A stretch of DNA of 64,000 nucleotides from Clostridia bacterium (GTDB lineage Bacteria > Bacillota > Clostridia > Oscillospirales > CAG-382). The notes under the pieces are model-generated. The model made no database searches. It had not been told where the DNA came from and saw only the letters and a program-made list of their open reading frames with translations. A program made the position numbers and the translations under genes. The DNA is taken from positions 103,390-167,389 of the forward strand of contig JAFSNK010000021.1 of NCBI GenBank assembly GCA_017447445.1, given 5' to 3'. Positions within the stretch are counted from its first letter, which is position 1; every line of letters begins with the position of its first letter. Positions 37,246 through 44,810 of this stretch are shown here, piece after piece.

Positions 37246-38517
37246 TTATTTTTTGACCGGGAGCGATACCGTAAATATCGCCTTTCCGTCCCTGTATTCC
37301 GCGTTTATCCGCCCGCCGTGCGCTTCCGTCACGGCTTTGGCGATGGAAAGCCCGAGCCCGTAGTGCGCGTCCGCATCGTTACGCGCCTCGTCCGCGCGGT
37401 AGAAGCGTTCAAACAGATGCGGCATCTGCTCCGCGCTCATCTCCGGCGCTCCGTTCGAAACGGCAAGCACCGCGTGATGCTTTTCTTTATGAAGCGAAAG
37501 CCCTATAACTTCGGTCGTTCCGTGTGACAAAGCGTTGTCGAGCAATATCGAAACAAGCTGGCGTAACTGATTCGGGTTCCCTTCGATCAACAGCCCGGGT
37601 TCGATATCCGTTTCGATGCTTTTTCCTTTTTCGTAAGCCAGCGTTTCAAACGGGAGCGCCTCGCCGTCCGCAAGCTTCGAAAAATCGACCGTTTCCTTGG
37701 GCATTTCGCCGTTTTCCGCTTTGGAAAGCGCCAAAAGCTGTTTTACCAGGTCGGACATACGCTCGTTTTCGTAGTCGATATTATCTAGCCATTCGCTTTG
37801 TCCGATCTCCCGTTTCAACAGTTCGCTGTTTGCGGAAATAACGGCTATCGGCGTTTTCAGTTCGTGCCCGGCGTCGGATACGAACCTTTTCTGCCGTTTG
37901 TCGTTCTCTTCGAGCGGACGGACTATGCGGCGGGCTATGAAGATCGAAATGATCAATATCACGACCGTCGCGGCAGAACCGATGATAAGCATCTGGCGGA
38001 AAAGCAGCGATTGATTGTTATCGTTTATCGTTCCGTCTATCATCGCGACTAGCGTATAATCGCCGCGCTCCTCCACAAGATAAGTCATATTCCCGGATTT
38101 GCCGCTTTTCTTACCGTTTTTAAGTATTGCCGACGCTGTCTCCAGCAGAGCTTCCTCGCTTTGCAGACCGTTGCTGCCGTTGTTTACCGCAAGCACCTCG
38201 CCTTCGCTTGAATAAGCGACGGAATAAAAGGTGGAAAGACGGAATTCGCGCTCGTCTTTTACGGGCCTGTCGCCGCGCGGTTCGTTTATTTCGCCCGGGC
38301 GGAATTCCGGCGCGTCGTCCGGGCGCTTTTCCCCGTCCGGAGGCGGCGTTTGTTCGTCAAGCGCGTACCTTTCGGCAAAGGTCCTTAGCATTTCCCTGCT
38401 GTCGCGGTCGAGCGCGGCGCGGTTGGAAATATAGATCGTCGTCAGCGTGACGACCATAAGCGCAAGCAGCGAAAACACTACCGTAAAAACAATATTTCTT
38501 CGTGTTTTATTGAACAT
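37246..38517 (-). CDS. Sensor histidine kinase
   Basis: 423 residues with a first helix (about 8-30), an extracytoplasmic domain (about 31-172) containing an acidic, proline-rich stretch (DGEKRPDDAPEFRPGE), a second helix (about 175-196), phosphoacceptor His218 in SDAGHELKTP, an N-box LLDNALSHG and the YGLGLSIAK G2 box. It overlaps the response-regulator stop by 11 bases. It is clearly paralogous to the degenerate kinase at 33.8-35.1 kb (shared RPLEENDKRQKRF / APLEEADRKQKNF juxtamembrane segment). Confidence 0.92.
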   Translation of the reverse strand: MFNKTRRNIVFTVVFSLLALMVVTLTTIYISNRAALDRDSREMLRTFAERYALDEQTPPPDGEKRPDDAPEFRPGEINEPRGDRPVKDEREFRLSTFYSVAYSSEGEVLAVNNGSNGLQSEEALLETASAILKNGKKSGKSGNMTYLVEERGDYTLVAMIDGTINDNNQSLLFRQMLIIGSAATVVILIISIFIARRIVRPLEENDKRQKRFVSDAGHELKTPIAVISANSELLKREIGQSEWLDNIDYENERMSDLVKQLLALSKAENGEMPKETVDFSKLADGEALPFETLAYEKGKSIETDIEPGLLIEGNPNQLRQLVSILLDNALSHGTTEVIGLSLHKEKHHAVLAVSNGAPEMSAEQMPHLFERFYRADEARNDADAHYGLGLSIAKAVTEAHGGRINAEYRDGKAIFTVSLPVKK

Positions 38518-39190
38518 CGCGGCACCTCAGTTCGTACCCTATCCCGCGCAGCGCCTTTATCTCGCATCTTGATTCTACGAACGCGAGTTTCTTGCGCGCA
38601 AAGGACATATATACTTCAACGTTGTTATACTCCGAATCGCTCTCATAGCCCCATATTTTCAACGCTATCTGCTCGCGCGTAAGCACCCGCCCCTGATTGG
38701 CGATAAGGTATTCGAGTATGCGAAGCTCCTTTTCGCCGAGCCGCACGCTCTGGCCGTTATCGCATTTCAGCACCGCGTTCTTCACGTCGAGAGTAAGGTC
38801 TTCGTATTTCAGACTTCCGTCGTTCGTCGGGAGATTCCGGCGCCCGAGCGCGCGCAGCCGGGCAAGCAGCTCTTTGGTCATAAACGGCTTTGTCAAATAA
38901 TCGTCCGCGCCGCTGTCGAGCCCTTCGACCTTGTCGTCAAGCTCGCTTTTCGCGGTGAGCATTAGGATCGGCGTGCGTATGCCCGCCTCTCTCGCCTTTT
39001 TTGCCACGGCGAATCCGTTCATCCCGGGCATCATCACGTCGAGCACGCAGATATCGTATATATCGCTCTCTATCTCGTAAAGCGCGTCCTCCCCGTTGTC
39101 GACGGCGGTCACCTCGTATCCCTCCTGGCGCATTATCTCGCATAACGCGCGGTTCATTCTTTTTTCGTCTTCCGCAAGCAATACTTTCAT
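38507..39190 (-). CDS. OmpR/PhoB-family response regulator
   Basis: 227 residues from ATG 39190, which has a GGAGG upstream; a longer reading to 39307 lacks support. Receiver with Asp51 (VLDVMMPGMNG), Thr of LTAKS and Lys of LTKPF, then a winged-helix domain with REQIALKIWGYESDSEYNNV and the VEVYMSFARKKL recognition helix. Coupled to the downstream kinase. A likely target is the adjacent lipoprotein-VTC-DUF4956 operon, but no operator was identified. Confidence 0.93.
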   Translation of the reverse strand: MKVLLAEDEKRMNRALCEIMRQEGYEVTAVDNGEDALYEIESDIYDICVLDVMMPGMNGFAVAKKAREAGIRTPILMLTAKSELDDKVEGLDSGADDYLTKPFMTKELLARLRALGRRNLPTNDGSLKYEDLTLDVKNAVLKCDNGQSVRLGEKELRILEYLIANQGRVLTREQIALKIWGYESDSEYNNVEVYMSFARKKLAFVESRCEIKALRGIGYELRCRDVQ

Positions 39191-39301
39191 ATTTTCGTCC
39201 TCCGTTACAACGCAATTATACGGACAAATCTTGAAACAAGATTGAAAAACGGGCTTTTTTCCGCGAATGCGGCACTGGGTTCCGCCGCGCGGCTCCGTTA
39301 A

Positions 39302-39331
39302 GATCAAAAGCCACGTTGTACCGTGGCTTTT
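39302..39331 (-). terminator. Terminator after the small membrane-protein gene
   Basis: Minus strand AAAAGCCACG (39322-39331 as read) pairs with CGTGGCTTTT (39306-39315 as read), then GATC; the T-run is inside the stem. Confidence 0.65.
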
Positions 39332-39339
39332 GCAATATC

Positions 39340-39744
39340 TTATTTCCCGTCGGCGGCTTTATAAAGCAGCCAGAACACCGCGGATATTATCACAAACACA
39401 GCGGCGAACACCAAAGTGATAAAACCGTCCGCCGCGCCTCTTCCCGCGGAAAGCACAATTACCGTCTCGGTGATTATCATTCCGGCGCAAGCGGGCAAAA
39501 GGCAGCACAGCGCGTCGAGCTTTATCGCCTTTTTAATGCCGGATACGCGGTATTTTTTAATATACGACAGCGTTACCCAAAACGGGATAGTATAAAGGCA
39601 GGCGACGATAAGCACGGGGACCGTAAGGTTGAAATACATATGTTCTATTTCGATCAGCGCGTTGAGCGCCGCGTAAAAAGGCCCTAGCAGCGCACAGCAC
39701 GAAGCTTTTATCGCAAGCGCTTTTTTCGAATACAGTTTATCCAT
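39340..39744 (-). CDS. Small integral membrane protein, unknown function
   Basis: 134 residues with four predicted membrane helices (about 10-30, 40-60, 78-98, 106-128) and short basic loops (KKYRVSGIKKAIK). I do not recognise the family. The ATG overlaps the end of the acyl-CoA synthetase gene by 8 bases, so it is translationally coupled as the last gene of a cyclophilin-synthetase-membrane protein run. Confidence 0.7.
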   Translation of the reverse strand: MDKLYSKKALAIKASCCALLGPFYAALNALIEIEHMYFNLTVPVLIVACLYTIPFWVTLSYIKKYRVSGIKKAIKLDALCCLLPACAGMIITETVIVLSAGRGAADGFITLVFAAVFVIISAVFWLLYKAADGK

Positions 39745-41392
39745 TTTTGTGATCGTTCGCGCGGATCTCGGCGCGCTTTATTTTTCCGCTGGTGGTTTTC
39801 GGCAGTTCCGAAACAAATTCGACGATTCGAGGATATTTATACGGCGCGGTAACGTGCTTCACGTGGTTCTGGAGCTCTTTTTTGAGCTCGTCGGAAGCCG
39901 TATAACCTTTCGCAAGGACAACGGTAGCTTTAACGACCTGCCCGCGCACGGGATCCGGCGCCGCGGTAACGGCGCATTCGAGCACGGAGGGATGCGTCAT
40001 AAGCGCGCTTTCCACCTCGAAAGGACCTATCCGGTAGCCGGAGCATTTAATAACGTCGTCGTTCCTGCCGACGAACCAGTAATATCCGTCCGCGTCGCGC
40101 CAGGCGGTGTCTCCGGTGTTATAGCTGTCGTTCACAAAAGCGCGCGCGTTGGCGGCGTCGTCCTCGCGGTAGCCCAAAAACAGTCCGGCGGGATAGTGTT
40201 TCGAAAGATTCTTTATTACAATGGAACCGACTATACCGTCTTCACAACTGTTGCCTTCGGCATCGACTATATCGACGTCGAAATCCGGCGACGGCTTTCC
40301 GGTGGAGCCGGGCTTTATGGGTATTCCGTCGAAATTCGCGATAATAACGGGCGTTTCCGACTGGCCGAACCCCTCGGTAAGCGTGAGCCCGGTCAGCTCG
40401 CGGAACTTGTAAAACACCTCCGGGTTAAGCGGTTCTCCGGCGATACAGCAGTGTTTTATAGTCGAAAAGTCGTATTTCGCGATATCTTCTTTTATAAGGA
40501 ACCTGAAGATCGTAGGAGGAGCGCAGAAGGTTGTAAGCTTTATCTCTTGAATAAGCTCCAGCGTGTTTTTCGCGTTGAATTTCTCGTTATCGTAGGCGAC
40601 CACTACGGCTCCGCATATCCACTGGCCGAATATTTTGCCCCATCCGAACTTCGCCCATCCGGAATCGCTCATCGTAAGATGCAGTTTCCCGTCCTCGACG
40701 TGCTGCCAGTATTTCGCGGTGATGATATGCCCCAAAGGATAGTTGAAGTTATGCATTATCATTTTGGGCATACCGGTGGTGCCGGAGGAAAAATACATAA
40801 GCATTACATCGCCGTTCTTATTCGGAACGCGTTTGAATTCTCCGGGGAACGCTTCGCACTCCCTGCGGAAATCGCGCCAGCCGTCCGGAATATTCTCGCC
40901 CACCATAAGGACCTGCTCCAGCGAACGGCATTCGGGAACGGATTCGTTCACCGCTTCGATAACGTGCGCGTCCTCCGCGGCGATTATCATCTTCACCCCG
41001 GCGGCGTTGCAGCGGTATACGATATCTTTTTTTGTAAGCTGATAGGTTGCGGGGATGCATATTGCGCCGATACGGAAAAGCGCGAGCATTACCACCCACA
41101 CCTCCGCGCGCTGTTTCAACATCAGCAGCACCGAATCGCCTTTATTTATCCCGAGCGACACGAAATAGTTCGCCGCCATGCACGACATGCGGCGCATATC
41201 CCCGAACGTATACATACGGCGCACGCCGAAATCGTTGCAGTAAAACAAGGCGGGCTTGTTTACGTCCTGCCTTGCCCACTCGTCTACGACGTCGTAAGCG
41301 AAATTGAACCCTTCGGGTATATTGAGTTTGTAATTTTTCTTCAGGTCCTCGTAGGAATCGAATTCCGTACGCGGGAGAAATCTTTCGATCAT
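39737..41392 (-). CDS. AMP-forming acyl-CoA synthetase (acetyl/medium-chain type)
   Basis: ANL-superfamily ligase, 551 residues, making an acyl-CoA from a carboxylate, ATP and CoA. Motifs: P-loop MYFSSGTTGMPK, LTEGFGQSETP, the YNTGDTAWRDADGYYWFVGR hinge and the C-terminal catalytic lysine in TTSGKIKR. The length and the WAKFGWGKIFGQWICGA segment resemble the medium-chain acyl-CoA synthetase (MACS) group, which takes short- to medium-chain or aromatic acids. Preceded 16 bases away by the cyclophilin gene. Confidence 0.9.
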   Translation of the reverse strand: MIERFLPRTEFDSYEDLKKNYKLNIPEGFNFAYDVVDEWARQDVNKPALFYCNDFGVRRMYTFGDMRRMSCMAANYFVSLGINKGDSVLLMLKQRAEVWVVMLALFRIGAICIPATYQLTKKDIVYRCNAAGVKMIIAAEDAHVIEAVNESVPECRSLEQVLMVGENIPDGWRDFRRECEAFPGEFKRVPNKNGDVMLMYFSSGTTGMPKMIMHNFNYPLGHIITAKYWQHVEDGKLHLTMSDSGWAKFGWGKIFGQWICGAVVVAYDNEKFNAKNTLELIQEIKLTTFCAPPTIFRFLIKEDIAKYDFSTIKHCCIAGEPLNPEVFYKFRELTGLTLTEGFGQSETPVIIANFDGIPIKPGSTGKPSPDFDVDIVDAEGNSCEDGIVGSIVIKNLSKHYPAGLFLGYREDDAANARAFVNDSYNTGDTAWRDADGYYWFVGRNDDVIKCSGYRIGPFEVESALMTHPSVLECAVTAAPDPVRGQVVKATVVLAKGYTASDELKKELQNHVKHVTAPYKYPRIVEFVSELPKTTSGKIKRAEIRANDHKNG

Positions 41393-41408
41393 CTTGTTAT
41401 ACCGTGAA

Positions 41409-42056
41409 TCAATAGGTTATTGTTATCTTCTTTATCTTTTGTTCCTTTAACGGTTTGTCGTTCGCGTCGGTCTGCACCGCGGCTATCGCGTCCACAACTT
41501 CCATACCTTCGGTGACCTTGCCGAAAGCCGCGTATTTTCCGTTCAGACTCGGATAATCCTTGTGCATTATAAAGAACTGGCTTCCCGCAGTGTCGTAATA
41601 CTGATCGTCGTAATAAGGATGCCCCTGACGCGCCATGGAAATGACTCCGCGTTCGTGCTTTATGGTGTTGTTAACGCCGTTGGCGGTGAATTCACCCTTT
41701 ATCGTGTACCCCGGTCCGCCGGTCCCGTCGCCTTTAGGGTCGCCGCCCTGGATCATAAACCCGGAAATGACGCGGTGGAATATAAGCCCGTCGTAGAACC
41801 CGGACTCCGCAAGGTTAACGAAATTTTCGACGGTTATCGGAGCGACGTTATGATAAAGCTCCAGTTTTATAATCCCGCCGTTTTCCATTTCTATCTCGGC
41901 GTGAACGATATCGCCCAAAACCTTTTCTTCGTTTGACATAGTGCTTACCTCGTTACTTTTTGAATTCGTTTTGTCCTTTTCGCCGGAGCACGCCGCGAAA
42001 GAAACCGCGGTAACGCATACCAGCAATGAAAGTATTGCAAAAAACGCTTTTCGCAT
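41409..42056 (-). CDS. Cyclophilin-type peptidyl-prolyl isomerase lipoprotein
   Basis: Extracytoplasmic prolyl isomerase, 215 residues. Signal peptide with a lipobox ending SFAAC (Cys about 23), a Lys/Asn/Ser linker, then a complete cyclophilin domain with [19 protein letters not shown] (catalytic Arg and Gln), ISMARQG and [21 protein letters not shown]. It helps fold exported proteins outside the membrane. It has its own promoter and heads a three-gene run with the acyl-CoA synthetase. Confidence 0.94.
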   Translation of the reverse strand: MRKAFFAILSLLVCVTAVSFAACSGEKDKTNSKSNEVSTMSNEEKVLGDIVHAEIEMENGGIIKLELYHNVAPITVENFVNLAESGFYDGLIFHRVISGFMIQGGDPKGDGTGGPGYTIKGEFTANGVNNTIKHERGVISMARQGHPYYDDQYYDTAGSQFFIMHKDYPSLNGKYAAFGKVTEGMEVVDAIAAVQTDANDKPLKEQKIKKITITY

Positions 42057-42122
42057 ATTTACCTCCGTAATGTTATTAAACGCCGCGCAGCGCGCCTGCG
42101 CTTAATATTTATACAAAATAGT

Positions 42123-42151
42123 TTTATATCACAATTCATTTGATTTGTCAA
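42123..42151 (-). promoter_or_regulatory. Sigma-A promoter of the cyclophilin gene
   Basis: Minus strand -35 TTGACA (42146-42151), 17-base spacer, -10 TATAAA (42123-42128). Confidence 0.75.
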
Positions 42152-42187
42152 GACGCACGGGTGCATAGCGTTGAAAAAGCATGGCGG

Positions 42188-42230
42188 TAAATCAAAAGAC
42201 CGCGCCACCGTTTCCGAAAGCGCGGTCTTT
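42188..42230 (-). terminator. Terminator after the DUF3021 gene
   Basis: Minus strand AAAGACCGCG (42221-42230) pairs with CGCGGTCTTT (42195-42204), then TGATTTACC. A second partial copy of GACCGCGC lies at about 42253-42262, giving an alternative pairing. Confidence 0.75.
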
Positions 42231-42266
42231 GGTTATTTACGTTTTGGATTATCGGCGCGGTCTTTT

Positions 42267-42731
42267 TTATTTATCATCTTTATCCGGGTCCGTTTTTCGG
42301 AGTATTTCTTTCTGGATCCGGTTCAGCTCCGCCGTTTCCTTTCTGTATTTCAGGTACATTATAAGCCAGATCAGGAAAAACGCCGCGATCTGGCAGGACG
42401 TCATAATAAGCACTTCGCCGGCACTTGTATACCAGCCGAGGAAAAGCGAAAGCGGAATAAACGGCACGATGCATATGACGCAGTGCAGAAACGTCGCCGC
42501 GGTAACCGGCAGACGGTCCAGATCGTACAGTATCGTAAATCCCATACAGCAGGCGCCGTAGATCCCCGACAAAAGCAACTGCAGGATAAGAGCCGTTCTC
42601 ATACTCTCCGTTTTTGTTACAAGGTGCTCCGATACACCCGCGGGATCGCCTGAAACAGCAGTTATGAAAGCACATATCGTAACGCCGAGCAAGAACCCTA
42701 TGCCGGCGAGTTTCAAAAACTTTTTCAGCAT
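42267..42731 (-). CDS. DUF3021 membrane protein
   Basis: 154 residues, four membrane helices (about 8-28, 48-70, 82-102, 112-132) and a charged C-terminal tail (about 133-154). Matches the DUF3021 family, which is almost always encoded directly after a LytTR-type regulator and is thought to act as its membrane partner or inhibitor. Here it follows the LytTR gene by 6 bases. Confidence 0.85.
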   Translation of the reverse strand: MLKKFLKLAGIGFLLGVTICAFITAVSGDPAGVSEHLVTKTESMRTALILQLLLSGIYGACCMGFTILYDLDRLPVTAATFLHCVICIVPFIPLSLFLGWYTSAGEVLIMTSCQIAAFFLIWLIMYLKYRKETAELNRIQKEILRKTDPDKDDK

Positions 42732-42737
42732 TACACG

Positions 42738-43199
42738 TCACTCCTTTTCTGTAAGTTTTTTACGGATCAGCGGAATGCTCCGCCGGGACGCCCACGTCTC
42801 CATTCCGCCCGCCAGCTCGAGCCGCAGCGTGCCGCCGAGCGTGAAATCGTATTTTTTGATTTTTCCGATATTTACTATTTCGTAACGCGATATCCGCACG
42901 AAGTTTTTTGCGTCCAGCTTTTCTTCAAAATCGTGAAGCGACTGCCGCACTATATATCGGTCTTTTTCGGTAACTATCTGCAGATACTTTCCGTTCACCG
43001 AGACCGAAACGATATCCGCGGTAGAGATCTTTATAAAAGCGCCGTCCGCACCGGTCGCCGTTATCATTTCCGGCAAAGCCGCGGAAATGCTCGCTATCAG
43101 TTCGTCGATCCCCTGGTCGCGCTTCAAAGCGCGTATGCATATTTCAATGCAGTTCGCTTCCGGATCCTCTTCAAACCGTATTTTTACTTCGCGGTTCAT
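42738..43199 (-). CDS. LytTR-domain DNA-binding regulator
   Basis: 153 residues from ATG 43199. The N-terminal part (about 1-55) is a small alpha-beta segment with no receiver phosphorylation site. The C-terminal half is a LytTR domain with ISTADIVSVSVNGKYLQIV, VRQSLHDFEEKL and the typical NFVRISRYEIVNIGKIKKY. This layout is the LytTR/DUF3021 regulator type. The ATG overlaps the TGA of the upstream Cys-rich ORF by four bases, and the DUF3021 gene follows at 6 bases, so a three-gene unit is likely. Confidence 0.92.
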   Translation of the reverse strand: MNREVKIRFEEDPEANCIEICIRALKRDQGIDELIASISAALPEMITATGADGAFIKISTADIVSVSVNGKYLQIVTEKDRYIVRQSLHDFEEKLDAKNFVRISRYEIVNIGKIKKYDFTLGGTLRLELAGGMETWASRRSIPLIRKKLTEKE

Positions 43200-43399
43200 C
43201 TTTCGGCATGCTCCTTTCGTCTCATTATCGGGTGCGCGCATTCGCTTTTGCTTTCGTCATAATAATGGCAATCCATACAGCCCGGCGCGGTTTTTTCCGC
43301 GTTCGCGCACCAGTGCTGATGCGGCCATCCGGTCTTCGTCCTGCATAAACGGCAGGCGAACAGCCGGCATTCGGATTTAATGTTCTTTATTATATTCAA
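43196..43399 (-). CDS. Small cysteine-rich protein coupled to the LytTR gene
   Basis: 67 residues, strongly basic at the start, with seven cysteines (CRLFACRLC, WCANAEK, GCMDCHYY, ECAHPI) plus several His, spaced like a zinc-ribbon or iron-binding domain. Start taken at TTG 43399 with GGAGG about 13 bases upstream, rather far. The 4-base overlap (ATGA) with the LytTR start and its ribosome-binding site inside this frame support reality. I do not recognise a named family. It could be a metal- or redox-sensing partner, which is inference only. Confidence 0.6.
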   Translation of the reverse strand: MNIIKNIKSECRLFACRLCRTKTGWPHQHWCANAEKTAPGCMDCHYYDESKSECAHPIMRRKEHAER

Positions 43400-43528
43400 A
43401 GCTTGGTCTTCGCCTCCGCGTTTTTAATTTATAAATATCAAATAATAGTATATTTATTTCCCGTCAAAACACAAGACCGGCGGCACAAACGGTATAAATA
43501 ACGGCGCAAACGGCGTTTCGGCAATAAC

Positions 43529-43556
43529 AAAAAGTCCCTCAAACATAAGGGATTTT
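43529..43556 (-). terminator. Second hairpin downstream of tRNA-Lys
   Basis: Minus strand AAATCCCT / AGGGACTTT stem with a TATGTTTG loop and T-rich end, 22 bases beyond the first terminator. The rest of 43400-43616 shows no gene. Confidence 0.6.
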
Positions 43557-43578
43557 CGTATAGTGCTATGAAAACCGA

Positions 43579-43613
43579 AAGAGACCTGATCCGGCGAACG
43601 GATCGGGTCTCTT
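43579..43613 (-). terminator. Terminator after tRNA-Lys
   Basis: Minus strand AAGAGACCCGATCCG (43599-43613) pairs with CGGATCAGGTCTCTT (43579-43593), nearly perfect, with a short TTCGC-type loop, then TCGGTTTTC. Confidence 0.85.
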
Positions 43614-43616
43614 CAG

Positions 43617-43692
43617 TGGTGATCCATCGGAGAATCGAACTCCGGACACCATGATTAAAAGTCATGTGCTCTACCGGCTGAGCTAATGGATC
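43617..43692 (-). tRNA. tRNA-Lys (UUU anticodon)
   Basis: A 76-base cloverleaf: acceptor GATCCAT/ATGGATC, D-arm GCTC...GAGC, anticodon stem CATGA/TCATG around CTTTTAA (anticodon TTT), T-arm CGGAG-TTCGATT-CTCCG, discriminator A and an encoded CCA. Confidence 0.96.
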
Positions 43693-43720
43693 GTACGGCG
43701 CGTTTTCAAACCGCCCCGAT

Positions 43721-43750
43721 AGAATATCACAAAACGATTGCAAAAGTCAA
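43721..43750 (-). promoter_or_regulatory. Promoter of tRNA-Lys
   Basis: Minus strand -35 TTGACT (43745-43750), 18-base spacer, -10 TATTCT (43721-43726). Confidence 0.65.
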
Positions 43751-43795
43751 TAGTTTTTTCAAAAAAACTTAAAAAATACAATAATCCTTATTTGC

Positions 43796-44404
43796 TCAAT
43801 AAAAACGGAAATTCGCTATCACCTTACCGAGTACGGTAACGTCGCGGCTGTAGATCGGCTTCATGGTATGGTTCGCGGGCTGAAGGCGTATGCGGTTTTC
43901 CTCGCGGAAATAGCGCTTCACCGTCGCCTCGTCGTCGATCATCGCGACGACTATCTCGCCGTCGTCTGCATATCTGCGGCTTTCGACCACAACTATGTCG
44001 CCGTCTAATATTCCGGCTTCTATCATACTTTCGCCCATGACTCTCAGCGCGAAAAGGTTCGCCTTATCGCGCGCCATCGTAGCGGGAAAATCAACGTAGC
44101 CGTCGTAATTCTCCACGGCGAGTACCGGCATTCCGGCGGTCACTCTGCCGAGTATCGGGACCTTCTTCATACGTCTTGTATCGACGGCGCCGTTGTTTTC
44201 GATTATCAGCGCGCGGCTTTTGCCGGAAGATTTCTTTATATATCCCTTCGCATCCAGCTTACGCAGATATTCATGCACCGAAGAAGTGGATTTTATACCC
44301 AGCGCTTCGCAAATATCGCGCACAGAGGGCGCGTATCCGTCTTTTTCAAGGCAGTCGTTTATATATTCATAAACCGCCTTTTCTTTTTTCGTAAGTTCAA
44401 TCAT
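43796..44404 (-). CDS. lexA: LexA repressor
   Basis: SOS repressor that self-cleaves when RecA-ssDNA filaments form. 202 residues: N-terminal winged helix (about 1-65) beginning MIELTKKEKAVYEYI with recognition region SVRDICEALGIKSTSSVHEYL, then the S24 protease domain with Ala-Gly cleavage site in VTAGMP, catalytic Ser in MGESMIEAG and Lys in EATVKRYF. ATG 44404 has AGGAGG upstream; it overlaps mrnC by 8 bases. No LexA box was found directly upstream, so it probably depends on the operon promoter at recA, which has one. Confidence 0.97.
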   Translation of the reverse strand: MIELTKKEKAVYEYINDCLEKDGYAPSVRDICEALGIKSTSSVHEYLRKLDAKGYIKKSSGKSRALIIENNGAVDTRRMKKVPILGRVTAGMPVLAVENYDGYVDFPATMARDKANLFALRVMGESMIEAGILDGDIVVVESRRYADDGEIVVAMIDDEATVKRYFREENRIRLQPANHTMKPIYSRDVTVLGKVIANFRFY

Positions 44405-44810
44405 CGATTTCCTCCTGCTTGTGTTCCCCGGCTGCGGCAACGGAAAACAGCTCCCTCGCCCGGTCAAGCATCCCCGAAAGATACAGATATCCGAAAAGGC
44501 ATTCCAGCCCAGTCGCCCTTCTGTATTCAAGCGCCTGCGCGCTTTTCGAGCGGTGACTGTTGTGCGCGTTGCGCCCGTATCTGAAAAACTCCGCTTCCGT
44601 TTCGTTAAGATAAGGAAGCATCAGCGCGGCGATCCGGCTTTGCGACACCGCGGTGACGTAATCCATTATGCGCCTGTTTATTTCGGATATGCTGCAGTTT
44701 CCGTCGCCGATAACGTGTTCGCGCGCAAGCGTTTCATAGAAAGAATCGCCCAGATAAGCGAGCGCGAGCGCGCTGTAGCCGCGCTTTATCAGCTCTGTGC
44801 TTTTTTCCAT
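44397..44810 (-). CDS. mrnC: Mini-ribonuclease 3 (MrnC)
   Basis: RNase III-like endonuclease lacking the dsRNA-binding domain; in Bacillus it trims the 3' and 5' ends of 23S precursor rRNA. 137 residues with ALAYLGDSFYETLAREHV (acidic catalytic Asp), RGRNA-like YGRNAHNSHRSKSAQALEYRRAT and ECLFGYLYLSGM carrying the second acidic site. Overlaps cysS by 22 bases and lexA by 8. The cysS-mrnC order is standard in Bacillota. Confidence 0.94.
   Translation of the reverse strand: MEKSTELIKRGYSALALAYLGDSFYETLAREHVIGDGNCSISEINRRIMDYVTAVSQSRIAALMLPYLNETEAEFFRYGRNAHNSHRSKSAQALEYRRATGLECLFGYLYLSGMLDRARELFSVAAAGEHKQEEIDD

Noticed and set aside
39749-41407. A 552-codon open frame on the plus strand
   Set aside because: It is the mirror of the acyl-CoA synthetase gene, which has clear motifs on the minus strand; the plus-strand translation is low-complexity and matches nothing I recognise.
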